This document shows, in pieces, positions 1 through 5,485 of a stretch of 6,371 bases of DNA (the stretch's first letter is position 1; each line of letters begins with the position of its first letter). This stretch comes from Fimbriimonadaceae bacterium (GTDB lineage Bacteria; Armatimonadota; Fimbriimonadia; Fimbriimonadales; Fimbriimonadaceae). The DNA lies in contig JALHPH010000102.1 in NCBI GenBank assembly GCA_022842565.1, forward strand, positions 1 to 6,371, in the 5' to 3' direction. A program made the position numbers and the translations under genes. The notes below the pieces were generated by a model, which made no database searches, had not been told where the DNA came from, and saw nothing but the letters and a program-made list of their open reading frames with translations.

Positions 1-103
1 AGGTTGGCGGCCAAACTGGTCGCCCGATCAGTGTAGTTTCAGGCCAAGCAAAAGACGATTTCTACTTCCATTTCATAACCATTATGGTGCAAACCCATCC
101 CTG

Positions 104-120
104 TTGTATAATGAATACAA
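104..120 (+). promoter_or_regulatory. -10 box with overlapping palindrome, upstream of dockerin-tailed gene
   Basis: A perfect TATAAT lies at 107-112, giving a predicted transcript start near 118-120 and a leader of roughly 78 bases before the ATG at 198. No convincing -35 hexamer is present; the best candidate, TTATGG at 82-87, is weak and 19 bases away. The -10 box sits inside an inverted repeat, TTGTAT (104-109) and ATACAA (115-120), separated by 5 bases, which could be an operator. The promoter call rests on the exact -10 match and position; the operator idea is inference. Confidence 0.45.
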
Positions 121-125
121 GGACA

Positions 126-174
126 CCGGGGCTTGGTTGAGTTTGGTGTTCCTAATCAAAAACCAAAGCGCCGG
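126..174 (+). promoter_or_regulatory. 5' leader hairpin before the dockerin-tailed gene
   Basis: The leader can fold into an imperfect hairpin. TTGGTT (133-138) pairs with AACCAA (161-166). After a bulged A167 the stem continues as C132-G168 and G131-C169, has a G/G mismatch, then four GC pairs (126-129 with 171-174). The loop is 22 bases. The structure ends about 10 bases before the Shine-Dalgarno, so it could affect translation or mRNA stability. No known riboswitch family is recognised. Confidence 0.3.
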
Positions 175-184
175 GTGCCCAGAG

Positions 185-189
185 AGGAG
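185..189 (+). promoter_or_regulatory. Shine-Dalgarno site for the gene at 198
   Basis: AGGAG at 185-189 is 8 bases from the ATG at 198. This fixes the start, and the translation opens directly with a signal peptide. It contrasts with the two other large plus-strand genes, which have no such site. Confidence 0.8.
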
Positions 190-197
190 CAATCCCC

Positions 198-1226
198 ATG
201 AAAGCGCGATGCCTCAGTTTAGCAATTGTCTCACTGATGGCCGCCTCTGCGACGGCATCGATGATTCCTTACGAATATGCGTCTGACCACTACTTGGTCC
301 AGACCGTGACCGGCCCACCTAGCATCCTTGGACCCGAGTGGCTCTCACTAGCAGGAAAATGCCACTCCTTTATGCGTTTCTGCCATGCCTCAGACGAGAA
401 CGGAAACGGCACTACTTTTGGTGATGGCTTTGCAACGGCCGCACATGTTGGGATTCAAGTCACCACGAACATGAATGGCCGAGCCCGGGTAACTGGCGGC
501 TCCCGATATACCTTTATGGTGTCCGAGCCCCTGAACGCCTACTTAAATGCCTATGGTCAGTTCACTCAATCTGGTCCGACGGACTGGAACTCAGTTCTCC
601 TGTTCAATGTGACGCTGAATGCCGAGATTTGGAGAGCTAATCCGTTTGCTGGACAATCAACGATTCCGGTTACGCTTACACCTGGAACTATGTACTCCCT
701 GTATGTTTCTGGTGGGCGCGATAATCGCGAGTCCGGTGATCCCTCGACGACCACAAACTTCGTGGCCGCTGACGTGACGCTCTGGGGCGCTCTACTGGGA
801 TTTGCTGAACTCTCCGACACATCGGTCCCCAGAAGCCGTGTACCCGTGACAGTCACCATTTTGAGAAACGGCTCAATCTTCGAAACTAAGCTTGTTGGGA
901 TGACGGATGCCGGTCGCTTTAGCACGTATACCAACGCACGTGGAGATGTCGAAGTTGTGGTGAAGCCTGATCACTTTCTCAGTCGACGAACACCCATGAC
1001 TGTTACCGATCAAGCAGGCTACTTACCGTACATGGTCTTCTTGAATGGCGACATCAATAACGACAATGAGGTTGGCCCAGCCGACTTCGCGCTGCTCGCC
1101 GTGGCGTTTGGGAGCTTCGATGGAGATCCGAACTACACGAATGCGGCCGACTTGAATGATGATGGTGAAGTTGGTCCTGCTGACTTCTCGATCTTGGCCA
1201 CGAACTTCGGCTCCTTTGGCGAATAA
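198..1226 (+). CDS. Secreted protein with C-terminal dockerin-like (double calcium-loop) module
   Basis: This 342-residue protein has a clear signal peptide (MKARC, then a hydrophobic stretch, likely cut after ATA at residue 20). The middle is beta-rich and Ser/Thr/Asn-rich, with no catalytic motif I recognise. About residues 215-280 (VPVTVTILRNG to FLNG) resemble the short beta-sandwich linker that often precedes such tails in Armatimonadota-like secreted proteins. Residues 284-342 carry two EF-hand-like loops, D285-INNDNEVGPADF and D318-LNDDGEVGPADF, each followed by a short helix ending near FGSF: the dockerin type I pattern. In cellulosomes dockerins bind cohesins, but in non-cellulosomal bacteria the partner is usually unknown, and none is visible here. 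The gene has its own promoter and terminator, so it appears monocistronic. Its GC is visibly lower than that of the TPR-redoxin gene (45% versus 65% in one 60-base sample from each), hinting at different ancestry. Export and tail are confident; the function of the body is unknown. Confidence 0.9.
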   Translation: MKARCLSLAIVSLMAASATASMIPYEYASDHYLVQTVTGPPSILGPEWLSLAGKCHSFMRFCHASDENGNGTTFGDGFATAAHVGIQVTTNMNGRARVTGGSRYTFMVSEPLNAYLNAYGQFTQSGPTDWNSVLLFNVTLNAEIWRANPFAGQSTIPVTLTPGTMYSLYVSGGRDNRESGDPSTTTNFVAADVTLWGALLGFAELSDTSVPRSRVPVTVTILRNGSIFETKLVGMTDAGRFSTYTNARGDVEVVVKPDHFLSRRTPMTVTDQAGYLPYMVFLNGDINNDNEVGPADFALLAVAFGSFDGDPNYTNAADLNDDGEVGPADFSILATNFGSFGE

Positions 1227-1236
1227 TCTTGTTCTT

Positions 1237-1279
1237 TGCTCCTCCTCGTGCACTTTGTGTACCGAGGAGGGGCATTTTT
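1237..1279 (+). terminator. Strong intrinsic terminator after the dockerin-tailed gene
   Basis: A long hairpin begins 10 bases after the stop codon. TGCTCCTCCTCG (1237-1248) pairs with CGAGGAGGGGCA (1263-1274) with one G-T wobble. After a bulged C the inner arms TGCAC and GTGTA add five more pairs around a TTT loop. Five Ts follow at 1275-1279. This is a textbook Rho-independent terminator, and it separates the first gene from the next one. Confidence 0.92.
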
Positions 1280-1325
1280 GCATACTTTCTGCTTACATCT
1301 GTTGATTAAATGTGATCTTCAACCC

Positions 1326-1354
1326 TTGACCACCGTCTCCACAGTCAACATAGT
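1326..1354 (+). promoter_or_regulatory. Possible sigma70-type promoter in the 1280-1467 spacer
   Basis: TTGACC (1326-1331, 5 of 6 to consensus) is 17 bases from CATAGT (1349-1354, 4 of 6). It could drive the TPR-redoxin gene with a leader of about 105 bases. It competes with the extended -10 at 1454-1462 and may be a chance match. No Shine-Dalgarno stands at a sensible distance to support a leadered transcript. Confidence 0.25.
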
Positions 1355-1453
1355 TCCTCGAAGCGCTTTCCTGGCAACTCAACACTGTTTGCGATCTGCC
1401 GTCACAAACCACTTACGAAAAACAACTGCTAGAGGGTTTCGCCACCACCCATG

Positions 1454-1462
1454 TGCTAAGAT
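1454..1462 (+). promoter_or_regulatory. Extended -10 box placed for a leaderless transcript
   Basis: TGCTAAGAT matches the extended -10 form TGn-TAnnnT. Its end is only five bases from the ATG at 1468, so transcription would begin at or next to the start codon. No Shine-Dalgarno precedes this ATG. The same box at the same distance is found before the gene at 4396, which strengthens the call. Confidence 0.55.
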
Positions 1463-1467
1463 GCCGC

Positions 1468-3648
1468 ATGGGCTTCGCGCGAATTCTAGCTCTTGTCATC
1501 ACGCTCTCCATCGGAAGTAGCGCGATCCTCGCCGATGGAGGCAAACACGGGCAGTCCAAGCACGGCACCGCCTTTGACGCCGGACTGCGCAGCCGCCCCT
1601 GGGAGATGAAGGGCATCGGCCGGGCCCCCTTCCCTATCTCGACCCGGAACCCTGAGGTCCAGAGATGGTACGACCAGGGCAATGCCCTGCTCCAGAGCTT
1701 CTGGTTCGAAGAAGCCGAGCGGAGCTTCCGGTGGTGCCACAAGCTGGAGCCAGAGAACGCGATGGTCTACTTCGGCATGGCGCGGTGCGGGCTGAACTGG
1801 TTTACCCTCCAAGCCCCCGATGAGATGACCAAGCGGCACAGGGGCTTCCTGGATGAGGCCGTGAAGCGGAAGGCCACCGCAACTGAGCGCGAGCGCATGT
1901 ACATCGAAGCATGGGACGCAACCTTCAGCAGCCCGCCCAAGAAGCGCCAAGAGGTGATGGCACGCAAGCTTGGTGAGATCGTCATCAAGTTTCCAAACGA
2001 TGTGGAAGCCAAAGTGATGCTGGGCTTTGCCAACATCGGCTTGGGCAGTGCGCTGGCCACCGATCTGGTGCTTCAAGAAGTCCTAAGGGCAGCCCCCGAC
2101 CACCCCGGCGCCCACCACGCCCGCATACATAACTGGGACGGCGTGCTTTCTGATCAGGCGGTTGATAGCTGCGAGCGCTATGGCCGCGTCGCGCCGGGGG
2201 CGGGCCACGCCCTCCACATGCCCGGCCACATCTACTCCAAGATCGGCATGTGGCACGAGGCCGCCATTGCCATGGATTCCTCCACCAGGATGGAGCTGAA
2301 GTACATGAACCAGCGGCTGGCGCTGCCCTGGGAGACCTGGAACTACGCCCACAACCGCGACTACCTCTGCTACATCCAAGAGCAGTTGGGCCGCGCCAAC
2401 GACAGCATCCAGGGCGCCAAGGACCTGATCAACTCCCCCAAGGACCCAGAATGGCCGGCGGAAGCGGGCTACTGGGCGCAAATGCCGCTGATGCGCGCGC
2501 TCGTGAAGTTCGAGCGCTGGGACGAGATCTTGGACGGCTCGACGCTGCAAAAGTCCCCGGATCCATTCATGAATACCCTCCAAATGCCCTTGGAGGTGAT
2601 GGCCCTGGCCAAGACCAACCGCCTGCCCGAGGCGCAAGTCAAGCTGAAGCAGTTTCAAACTGCGCTCACGTTTATGAATAAGATGACGCCGCCGCCCCCG
2701 ACGGACGAGGAGGCGATGCCCGACCCCTCGATCTTCAAGGTCGCCGAGGCGTACGTCCGGCTCGCGGAAGGCAATCGGGCTGAGGGGATCCGGCTCCTGA
2801 GGGTCGCCGCCGATGACGAGCGCAAAGCCCGCGCCGCTGGCTCCTACTCTAACGATCCCTCCATGGATCCTTGGCCCGCTCTGCGGGTACTGGGCGATGC
2901 ATTGGCCGAGGGCGGGGACCACGCCGGAGCCGTCCGCGCTTATGGCGAAGCCCTCCAACAAGAGCCCAACGACGCGTGGTGCCTCGCGGGGCTCGCGAAG
3001 TCGTGGGTCGCCTTGGGCCGCCGGGATATCGCGAAGGACTTCGCCGGGCGATTGCTGGCGGTTTGGAGCCAGGCCGACCCGGGTTTGAAGCCCATGCAAG
3101 AGGTGGTTGCGCTGGGGTTAAGGGCCACTGCGTCCCCGGTCACACTGCGCCCCGAGCGGGTCTATGTTCCCTCCTCGCTGGATGCCATCGGCCCGAGCAA
3201 TTGGACTCCGTTCGCGGCCCCGTCTCTGGTGGCCACTGGCGTGGATGGTAATCCGGTCCGGCTGGAGGATTACCGGGGCAAGAACGTCTTGCTTGTGTTC
3301 TATCTTTCGGACCAGTGCGTTCACTGCGTGGAGCAGCTGACCGAGATCAACACGAAGTTTGATAAGTTTCAGGCGGCGGACACAGTGGTGCTGGCGATCA
3401 GTTCCGATTCCCCCGAGAAGAACCGCTCGAATCAGCTGTCTGGGTTTAATCTAAAGTTGGTCTCGGATAAGGACCACGAGAACGCCCGGCGGTTTGCTTC
3501 TTATGATGACTTCGAAGACATGGAACTCCACTCCACGATCCTCATCGACCGCGAGGGCCGTGTGCGCTGGAAGCGCACCGGCGGCGACCCGTTCATGAAG
3601 ATCGACTACCTCCAGGCCGAGCGGAAACGCGGGGGTGGGGTCCGCTAG
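1468..3648 (+). CDS. Exported TPR protein with C-terminal CxxC redoxin (AhpC/TSA-like) domain
   Basis: The ATG at 1468 gives 726 residues opening with a signal peptide (MGFARILALVITLS, likely cut after ILA at residue 22). A GTG at 1453 would add five residues, but it has no ribosome site and overlaps the extended -10 box, so ATG is preferred. Residues about 61-290 are TPR-like helical repeats, with the signature HPGAHHARIH (from 212) and ALHMPGHIYSKIG (from 248) of a TPR family common in environmental bacteria. A further TPR pair lies at about 467-540. Residues about 578-720 form a thioredoxin-fold domain: a PVRLEDYRGKNVLLVFYL entry strand, the redox pair C617-V-H-C620, an AISSDSPE segment, and STILIDREGRVRWKRTGGDPFM. 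The usual cis-proline before the TILID strand is Ser689. By homology it would be a thiol oxidoreductase or peroxiredoxin-like enzyme outside the cytoplasm, with TPRs as partner-binding scaffold. The substrate is unknown. The gene is GC-rich and apparently monocistronic. Confidence 0.9.
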   Translation: MGFARILALVITLSIGSSAILADGGKHGQSKHGTAFDAGLRSRPWEMKGIGRAPFPISTRNPEVQRWYDQGNALLQSFWFEEAERSFRWCHKLEPENAMVYFGMARCGLNWFTLQAPDEMTKRHRGFLDEAVKRKATATERERMYIEAWDATFSSPPKKRQEVMARKLGEIVIKFPNDVEAKVMLGFANIGLGSALATDLVLQEVLRAAPDHPGAHHARIHNWDGVLSDQAVDSCERYGRVAPGAGHALHMPGHIYSKIGMWHEAAIAMDSSTRMELKYMNQRLALPWETWNYAHNRDYLCYIQEQLGRANDSIQGAKDLINSPKDPEWPAEAGYWAQMPLMRALVKFERWDEILDGSTLQKSPDPFMNTLQMPLEVMALAKTNRLPEAQVKLKQFQTALTFMNKMTPPPPTDEEAMPDPSIFKVAEAYVRLAEGNRAEGIRLLRVAADDERKARAAGSYSNDPSMDPWPALRVLGDALAEGGDHAGAVRAYGEALQQEPNDAWCLAGLAKSWVALGRRDIAKDFAGRLLAVWSQADPGLKPMQEVVALGLRATASPVTLRPERVYVPSSLDAIGPSNWTPFAAPSLVATGVDGNPVRLEDYRGKNVLLVFYLSDQCVHCVEQLTEINTKFDKFQAADTVVLAISSDSPEKNRSNQLSGFNLKLVSDKDHENARRFASYDDFEDMELHSTILIDREGRVRWKRTGGDPFMKIDYLQAERKRGGGVR

Positions 3649-3796
3649 CCTGTCCGGGACGGTCGCTCGCATAACGTCCCAACCGGAATCCAAGCCAACG
3701 GGTACCCCACTTCGGCAACGCCCCGGGCCAAGCCGAGGACCAGGTTTCTGGTCCTTGAGCCGCCCCCGATAGCCCACAACCCAAAGGCCCATGCCA
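3649..3796. other. Intergenic stretch between TPR-redoxin gene and minus-strand remnant
   Basis: I see no gene here. It contains a loose inverted repeat, GGGACG (3656-3661) with CGTCCC (3675-3680), and the tighter hairpin listed separately. It lies between two 3' ends that converge, so transcription stop signals are the most likely content. Confidence 0.5.
3736..3755. terminator. Perfect 8-bp hairpin between convergent 3' ends
   Basis: AGGACCAG (3736-3743) and CTGGTCCT (3748-3755) form a perfect stem around a GTTT tetraloop, 88 bases after the TPR-redoxin stop and 42 bases beyond the minus-strand remnant's stop. There is no T-tract on either strand, so it is not a canonical intrinsic terminator. 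It may act with Rho or as a 3'-end stabiliser. The structure is certain; the role is inferred from position. Confidence 0.35.
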
Positions 3797-4045
3797 TCAC
3801 CCGACCACCACGCGCCCAATCTCCAAGACTTCCCCGCTTTGGCCAGTGGCGGATTTTGTGGCGCGGATGGCGACGGCGAAGACCCCGGGCTTGGCGGGGA
3901 TCGCGAGTTGGGCGCCCGACACCCACGCCGAAAACCCCTGCGAGCGGTACTTCTCGGGGTATGCCGCGCAGTGCACGCTCGACACGCGTTGCAGCAGGAC
4001 TTCGGTCACCACGCCAGTCGCATTACCGCTAGAAATTTGCAACAA
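3797..4045 (-). pseudogene. C-terminal gene remnant 'A' (paralogue of 5787-5963)
   Basis: The frame is open from a TGA at 4100-4102 down to the stop at 3797-3799. The only initiator near the top is a TTG at 4045 without a Shine-Dalgarno, and no ATG exists in the frame. The last ~45 residues, WVSGAQLAIPAKPGVFAVAI and onward to GRVVVG, closely match the tail encoded at 5787-5963. The nucleotide differences there are largely third-position or conservative, so this strand has been under protein-level selection. Upstream, residues such as EVLLQRVSSVHCAAYPEKYR have no counterpart in the other copy. It looks like the beta-strand-rich C-terminal end of a larger protein whose front has been lost, but I do not recognise the family. 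It could instead be an expressed 82-residue protein, which seems less likely without a start signal. Confidence 0.5.
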
Positions 4046-4102
4046 AACAGCCCCCGGGCCCGCGCCGACCGAGGCCGCCGCCGCGCAAGGGGTTGAGGCT
4101 CA

Positions 4103-4129
4103 GGACTCCTTTCGAGGCCCCGCCTTTTT
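4103..4129 (+). terminator. Terminator-like hairpin in repeat copy 1
   Basis: GGACTC (4103-4108) pairs with GAGGCC (4114-4119) with one mismatch around a CTTTC loop. CCGCC and five Ts (4125-4129) follow. It corresponds to the hairpin at 5404-5421, which follows the PEP-CTERM stop codon. Here no intact gene remains upstream, so it is probably a leftover 3' end signal. Confidence 0.4.
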
Positions 4130-4154
4130 AGTGGTTTGGCGTAAAGTGGTGTCA

Positions 4155-4172
4155 TCGGTGCTTTGTCACCGA
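4155..4172 (+). promoter_or_regulatory. Leader hairpin of truncated small gene (copy 1)
   Basis: TCGGTG (4155-4160) and CACCGA (4167-4172) form a perfect 6-bp stem with a CTTTGT loop, ending 13 bases before the ATG at 4186. The hairpin and its flanks are base-for-base the same as in copy 2 at 5455-5472. Confidence 0.4.
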
Positions 4173-4185
4173 AGAAAGCTGACCC

Positions 4186-4281
4186 ATGAATGCTGAAAAC
4201 CGCGGTTGCGGGTGCATCAATGCCGCGCCAGTGGTCTTGGCGATGGTGGGGATGGGGCATGGCTGGTTTCAAGCGAGTTGA
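4186..4281 (+). pseudogene. Truncated copy of the small membrane-protein gene
   Basis: The reading frame starts exactly like the intact gene at 5486 (MNAENRGCGCI) but carries S12N, L21V, L23M, L25H and W28F. It then runs into unrelated sequence and stops after 31 residues. The second transmembrane helix is missing, and the histidine falls in the middle of the first. Within the aligned codons every difference changes the protein and none is silent, which fits relaxed constraint after duplication. It may still be transcribed, because the leader is unchanged, but a functional product is unlikely. Confidence 0.6.
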
Positions 4282-4380
4282 GTCGCGAGGGCGGCATAAC
4301 GCACCGGGTAGCTCCCCATGTTTGGGTCGCACCCGCCAAACAATTTAGGTATCTACACTGGTGCAAGTTTCGGAAGTTTC

Positions 4381-4389
4381 TGTTAAGAT
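4381..4389 (+). promoter_or_regulatory. Extended -10 box placed for a leaderless PEP-CTERM transcript
   Basis: TGTTAAGAT ends six bases before the ATG at 4396. It is the same TGnTAAGAT form and almost the same spacing as the box before 1468. The best -35 position (GTGCAA at 4361-4366) matches only half the consensus, as is usual for extended -10 promoters. No Shine-Dalgarno is present before the ATG. Confidence 0.6.
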
Positions 4390-4395
4390 GGCAAC

Positions 4396-5397
4396 ATGCT
4401 TGGGAGAAAGTGCTCGTTTATATTGGCCCTTGGACTTATTGGCGTAGCAGTTTCCGCATCCGCATCGTTTGATATGATGCTGATTGGTGGGTCGGATGGA
4501 AGAATCCACCGCTACGATCCGGTCAACCAGGTGAGCCTGGGCAGTTTCAATGCGGGTTCATCCAATCTCTTTATCACCGCAGATTCCAACGGCAATGCTT
4601 TCTACGGTAGTACCGCTGGAAACGCTATTAGGCAGGTCCGTTACGGCACCGGAGAACTGGTTCAGGTACTGAGCGGCCTGAACTCGGGTAGGTCCCTGGA
4701 TCAAAGTGGCAATTCCATCTACATGCTTGCGGGCTCATTCGTAAGGCGTACCGGAATCGTGGGCGGGAGTGTCACAAGCGTTCCCTTATCTGGGGGTGTC
4801 ACTTGGCGAACCAGCGGCGTCTTTGGCAATACATACACCGCCATTGGTACCGACGCCAATCATCAAATCGTCGTCCAGTCCATCAACTTGACGACCTTCA
4901 CCGTCGGTGGCCTGCAAGGGACGAACGTGTTTGCACAGGCGGGGTCTTCCATGGGTAAGGCATCGGCTACCTCAAATCCGGGTTCCTTCGACAATCAACT
5001 TGCTTTTTCCTATCTGACCTCCGACGGCGCATTGAACTTCGGGAGCTTTTCACTGTTTTCGGACGGCAGCCTGATCACCCCAGCGCTCGGCGGGATCGGA
5101 TTGAGCGGTTTCAGCATCGCCAACTATATGCCCACCGTCACGGCCGGGCATAGCGGATGGTTTGTATACGGTCAGGATGCCTCCGCTTCCACGGTAGCTC
5201 GTATCTCGCGGTTCGACCTGTTCAGGAGCCCGTTAAACACCTACTCGTACACGATCGCCGCTCCTGGTGGCGAAGTTCCTGCGGGTGCCTCTAGTGGATA
5301 CCACGTGTACAACGTGGTCGCCCCCGAGCCGGGCACGCTGCTTGCGCTTGGCGTCGGTGGGCTCGCCCTCCTGCGCCGCCGCCGCGCGAGGAGCTGA
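4396..5397 (+). CDS. PEP-CTERM surface protein with beta-propeller-like repeats
   Basis: This 333-residue protein has a signal peptide (MLGRKCSFILALGLIG, likely cut after ASA at residue 23) and a C-terminal PEP-CTERM sorting signal: P310-E-P, GT, a hydrophobic segment (about 314-326), then RRRRARS. Such tails are recognised by an exosortase or related system, which keeps the protein at the envelope; no exosortase gene is in this window. The body is Gly/Ser/Thr/Asn-rich with strand-turn units such as GGSDGRIHRYDP (31-42) and ADSNGNAFYGS, suggestive of a beta-propeller of the YVTN or quinoprotein-like type. The blade count is uncertain and no catalytic residue is recognisable. The ATG at 4396 is chosen because the signal peptide begins there and a -10 box ends six bases before it. 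The 3' end and terminator belong to repeat copy 2, so the gene and the downstream small gene were probably duplicated together once. Confidence 0.9.
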   Translation: MLGRKCSFILALGLIGVAVSASASFDMMLIGGSDGRIHRYDPVNQVSLGSFNAGSSNLFITADSNGNAFYGSTAGNAIRQVRYGTGELVQVLSGLNSGRSLDQSGNSIYMLAGSFVRRTGIVGGSVTSVPLSGGVTWRTSGVFGNTYTAIGTDANHQIVVQSINLTTFTVGGLQGTNVFAQAGSSMGKASATSNPGSFDNQLAFSYLTSDGALNFGSFSLFSDGSLITPALGGIGLSGFSIANYMPTVTAGHSGWFVYGQDASASTVARISRFDLFRSPLNTYSYTIAAPGGEVPAGASSGYHVYNVVAPEPGTLLALGVGGLALLRRRRARS

Positions 5398-5403
5398 GGC
5401 TTA

Positions 5404-5421
5404 GGGCTTCTTTCGAGGCCC
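5404..5421 (+). terminator. Hairpin terminator after the PEP-CTERM gene
   Basis: GGGCTTC (5404-5410) pairs with GAGGCCC (5415-5421) around a TTTC tetraloop, with one G-T wobble, six bases after the stop codon. The downstream tract is CGTCCTTTACT, a poor T-run, so termination may be leaky and could allow readthrough into the small gene at 5486. Confidence 0.5.
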
Positions 5422-5454
5422 CGTCCTTTACTGGTTTAGCGTAAAGTGGTGTCA

Positions 5455-5472
5455 TCGGTGCTTTGTCACCGA
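5455..5472 (+). promoter_or_regulatory. Conserved leader hairpin of the small membrane-protein gene
   Basis: TCGGTG and CACCGA form a perfect stem with a CTTTGT loop, ending 13 bases from the ATG at 5486. The 43 bases 5439-5481, which contain it, are identical in repeat copy 1, although both flanks carry differences. A weak ribosome site (GAAGAAAG, 5471-5478) overlaps the end of the 3' arm, so the fold could affect initiation. That role is inference. Confidence 0.4.
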
Positions 5473-5485
5473 AGAAAGCTGGCTC

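Larger units (their letters stand above)
4074..4268 (+). repeat. Direct repeat block B, copy 1 (with 5375-5568)
   Basis: About 195 bases match 5375-5568 in the same orientation, with one single-base indel in the T-run. The matching segment covers, in order: a GCCGCCGCCGCGC stretch that in copy 2 encodes the arginine tail of the PEP-CTERM gene, a stop codon, a terminator hairpin, a leader with a perfect small hairpin, and the first ~28 codons of a small membrane-protein gene. Bases 4139-4181 are identical in both copies. Similarity ends near 4268, where copy 1 runs into unrelated sequence. Copy 1 lacks the PEP-CTERM gene body upstream, so it seems to be the decayed partner. Confidence 0.9.

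Noticed and set aside
1453..1467. GTG at 1453 as the start of the TPR-redoxin gene
   Set aside because: It overlaps the extended -10 box, has no Shine-Dalgarno, and adds five residues before a signal peptide that already begins cleanly at the ATG at 1468.
1236..1520. 94-codon plus-strand open frame between the first two genes
   Set aside because: It starts inside the terminator hairpin, runs into the TPR-redoxin coding region in another frame, and its composition is not protein-like.
2083..3099. 338-codon minus-strand open frame opposite the TPR-redoxin gene
   Set aside because: It is a shadow of GC-rich codons; the plus-strand frame has a signal peptide and recognisable domains, while this one has none.
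3656..3680. GGGACG/CGTCCC inverted repeat as a terminator of the TPR-redoxin gene
   Set aside because: Six pairs around a 13-base loop with no T-tract is weak, and the hairpin at 3736-3755 is tighter.
3846..4196. 116-codon plus-strand open frame
   Set aside because: It lies opposite remnant A, whose minus-strand frame shows silent-site divergence from its paralogue, so the plus strand is the shadow.
4006..4332. Minus-strand frames at 4006-4332 and 5291-5677 sharing a peptide of about 38 residues
   Set aside because: The shared peptide is the antisense of repeat block B. The plus-strand reading gives a start codon, two membrane helices and a conserved leader, so the antisense similarity is a by-product of the DNA duplication.
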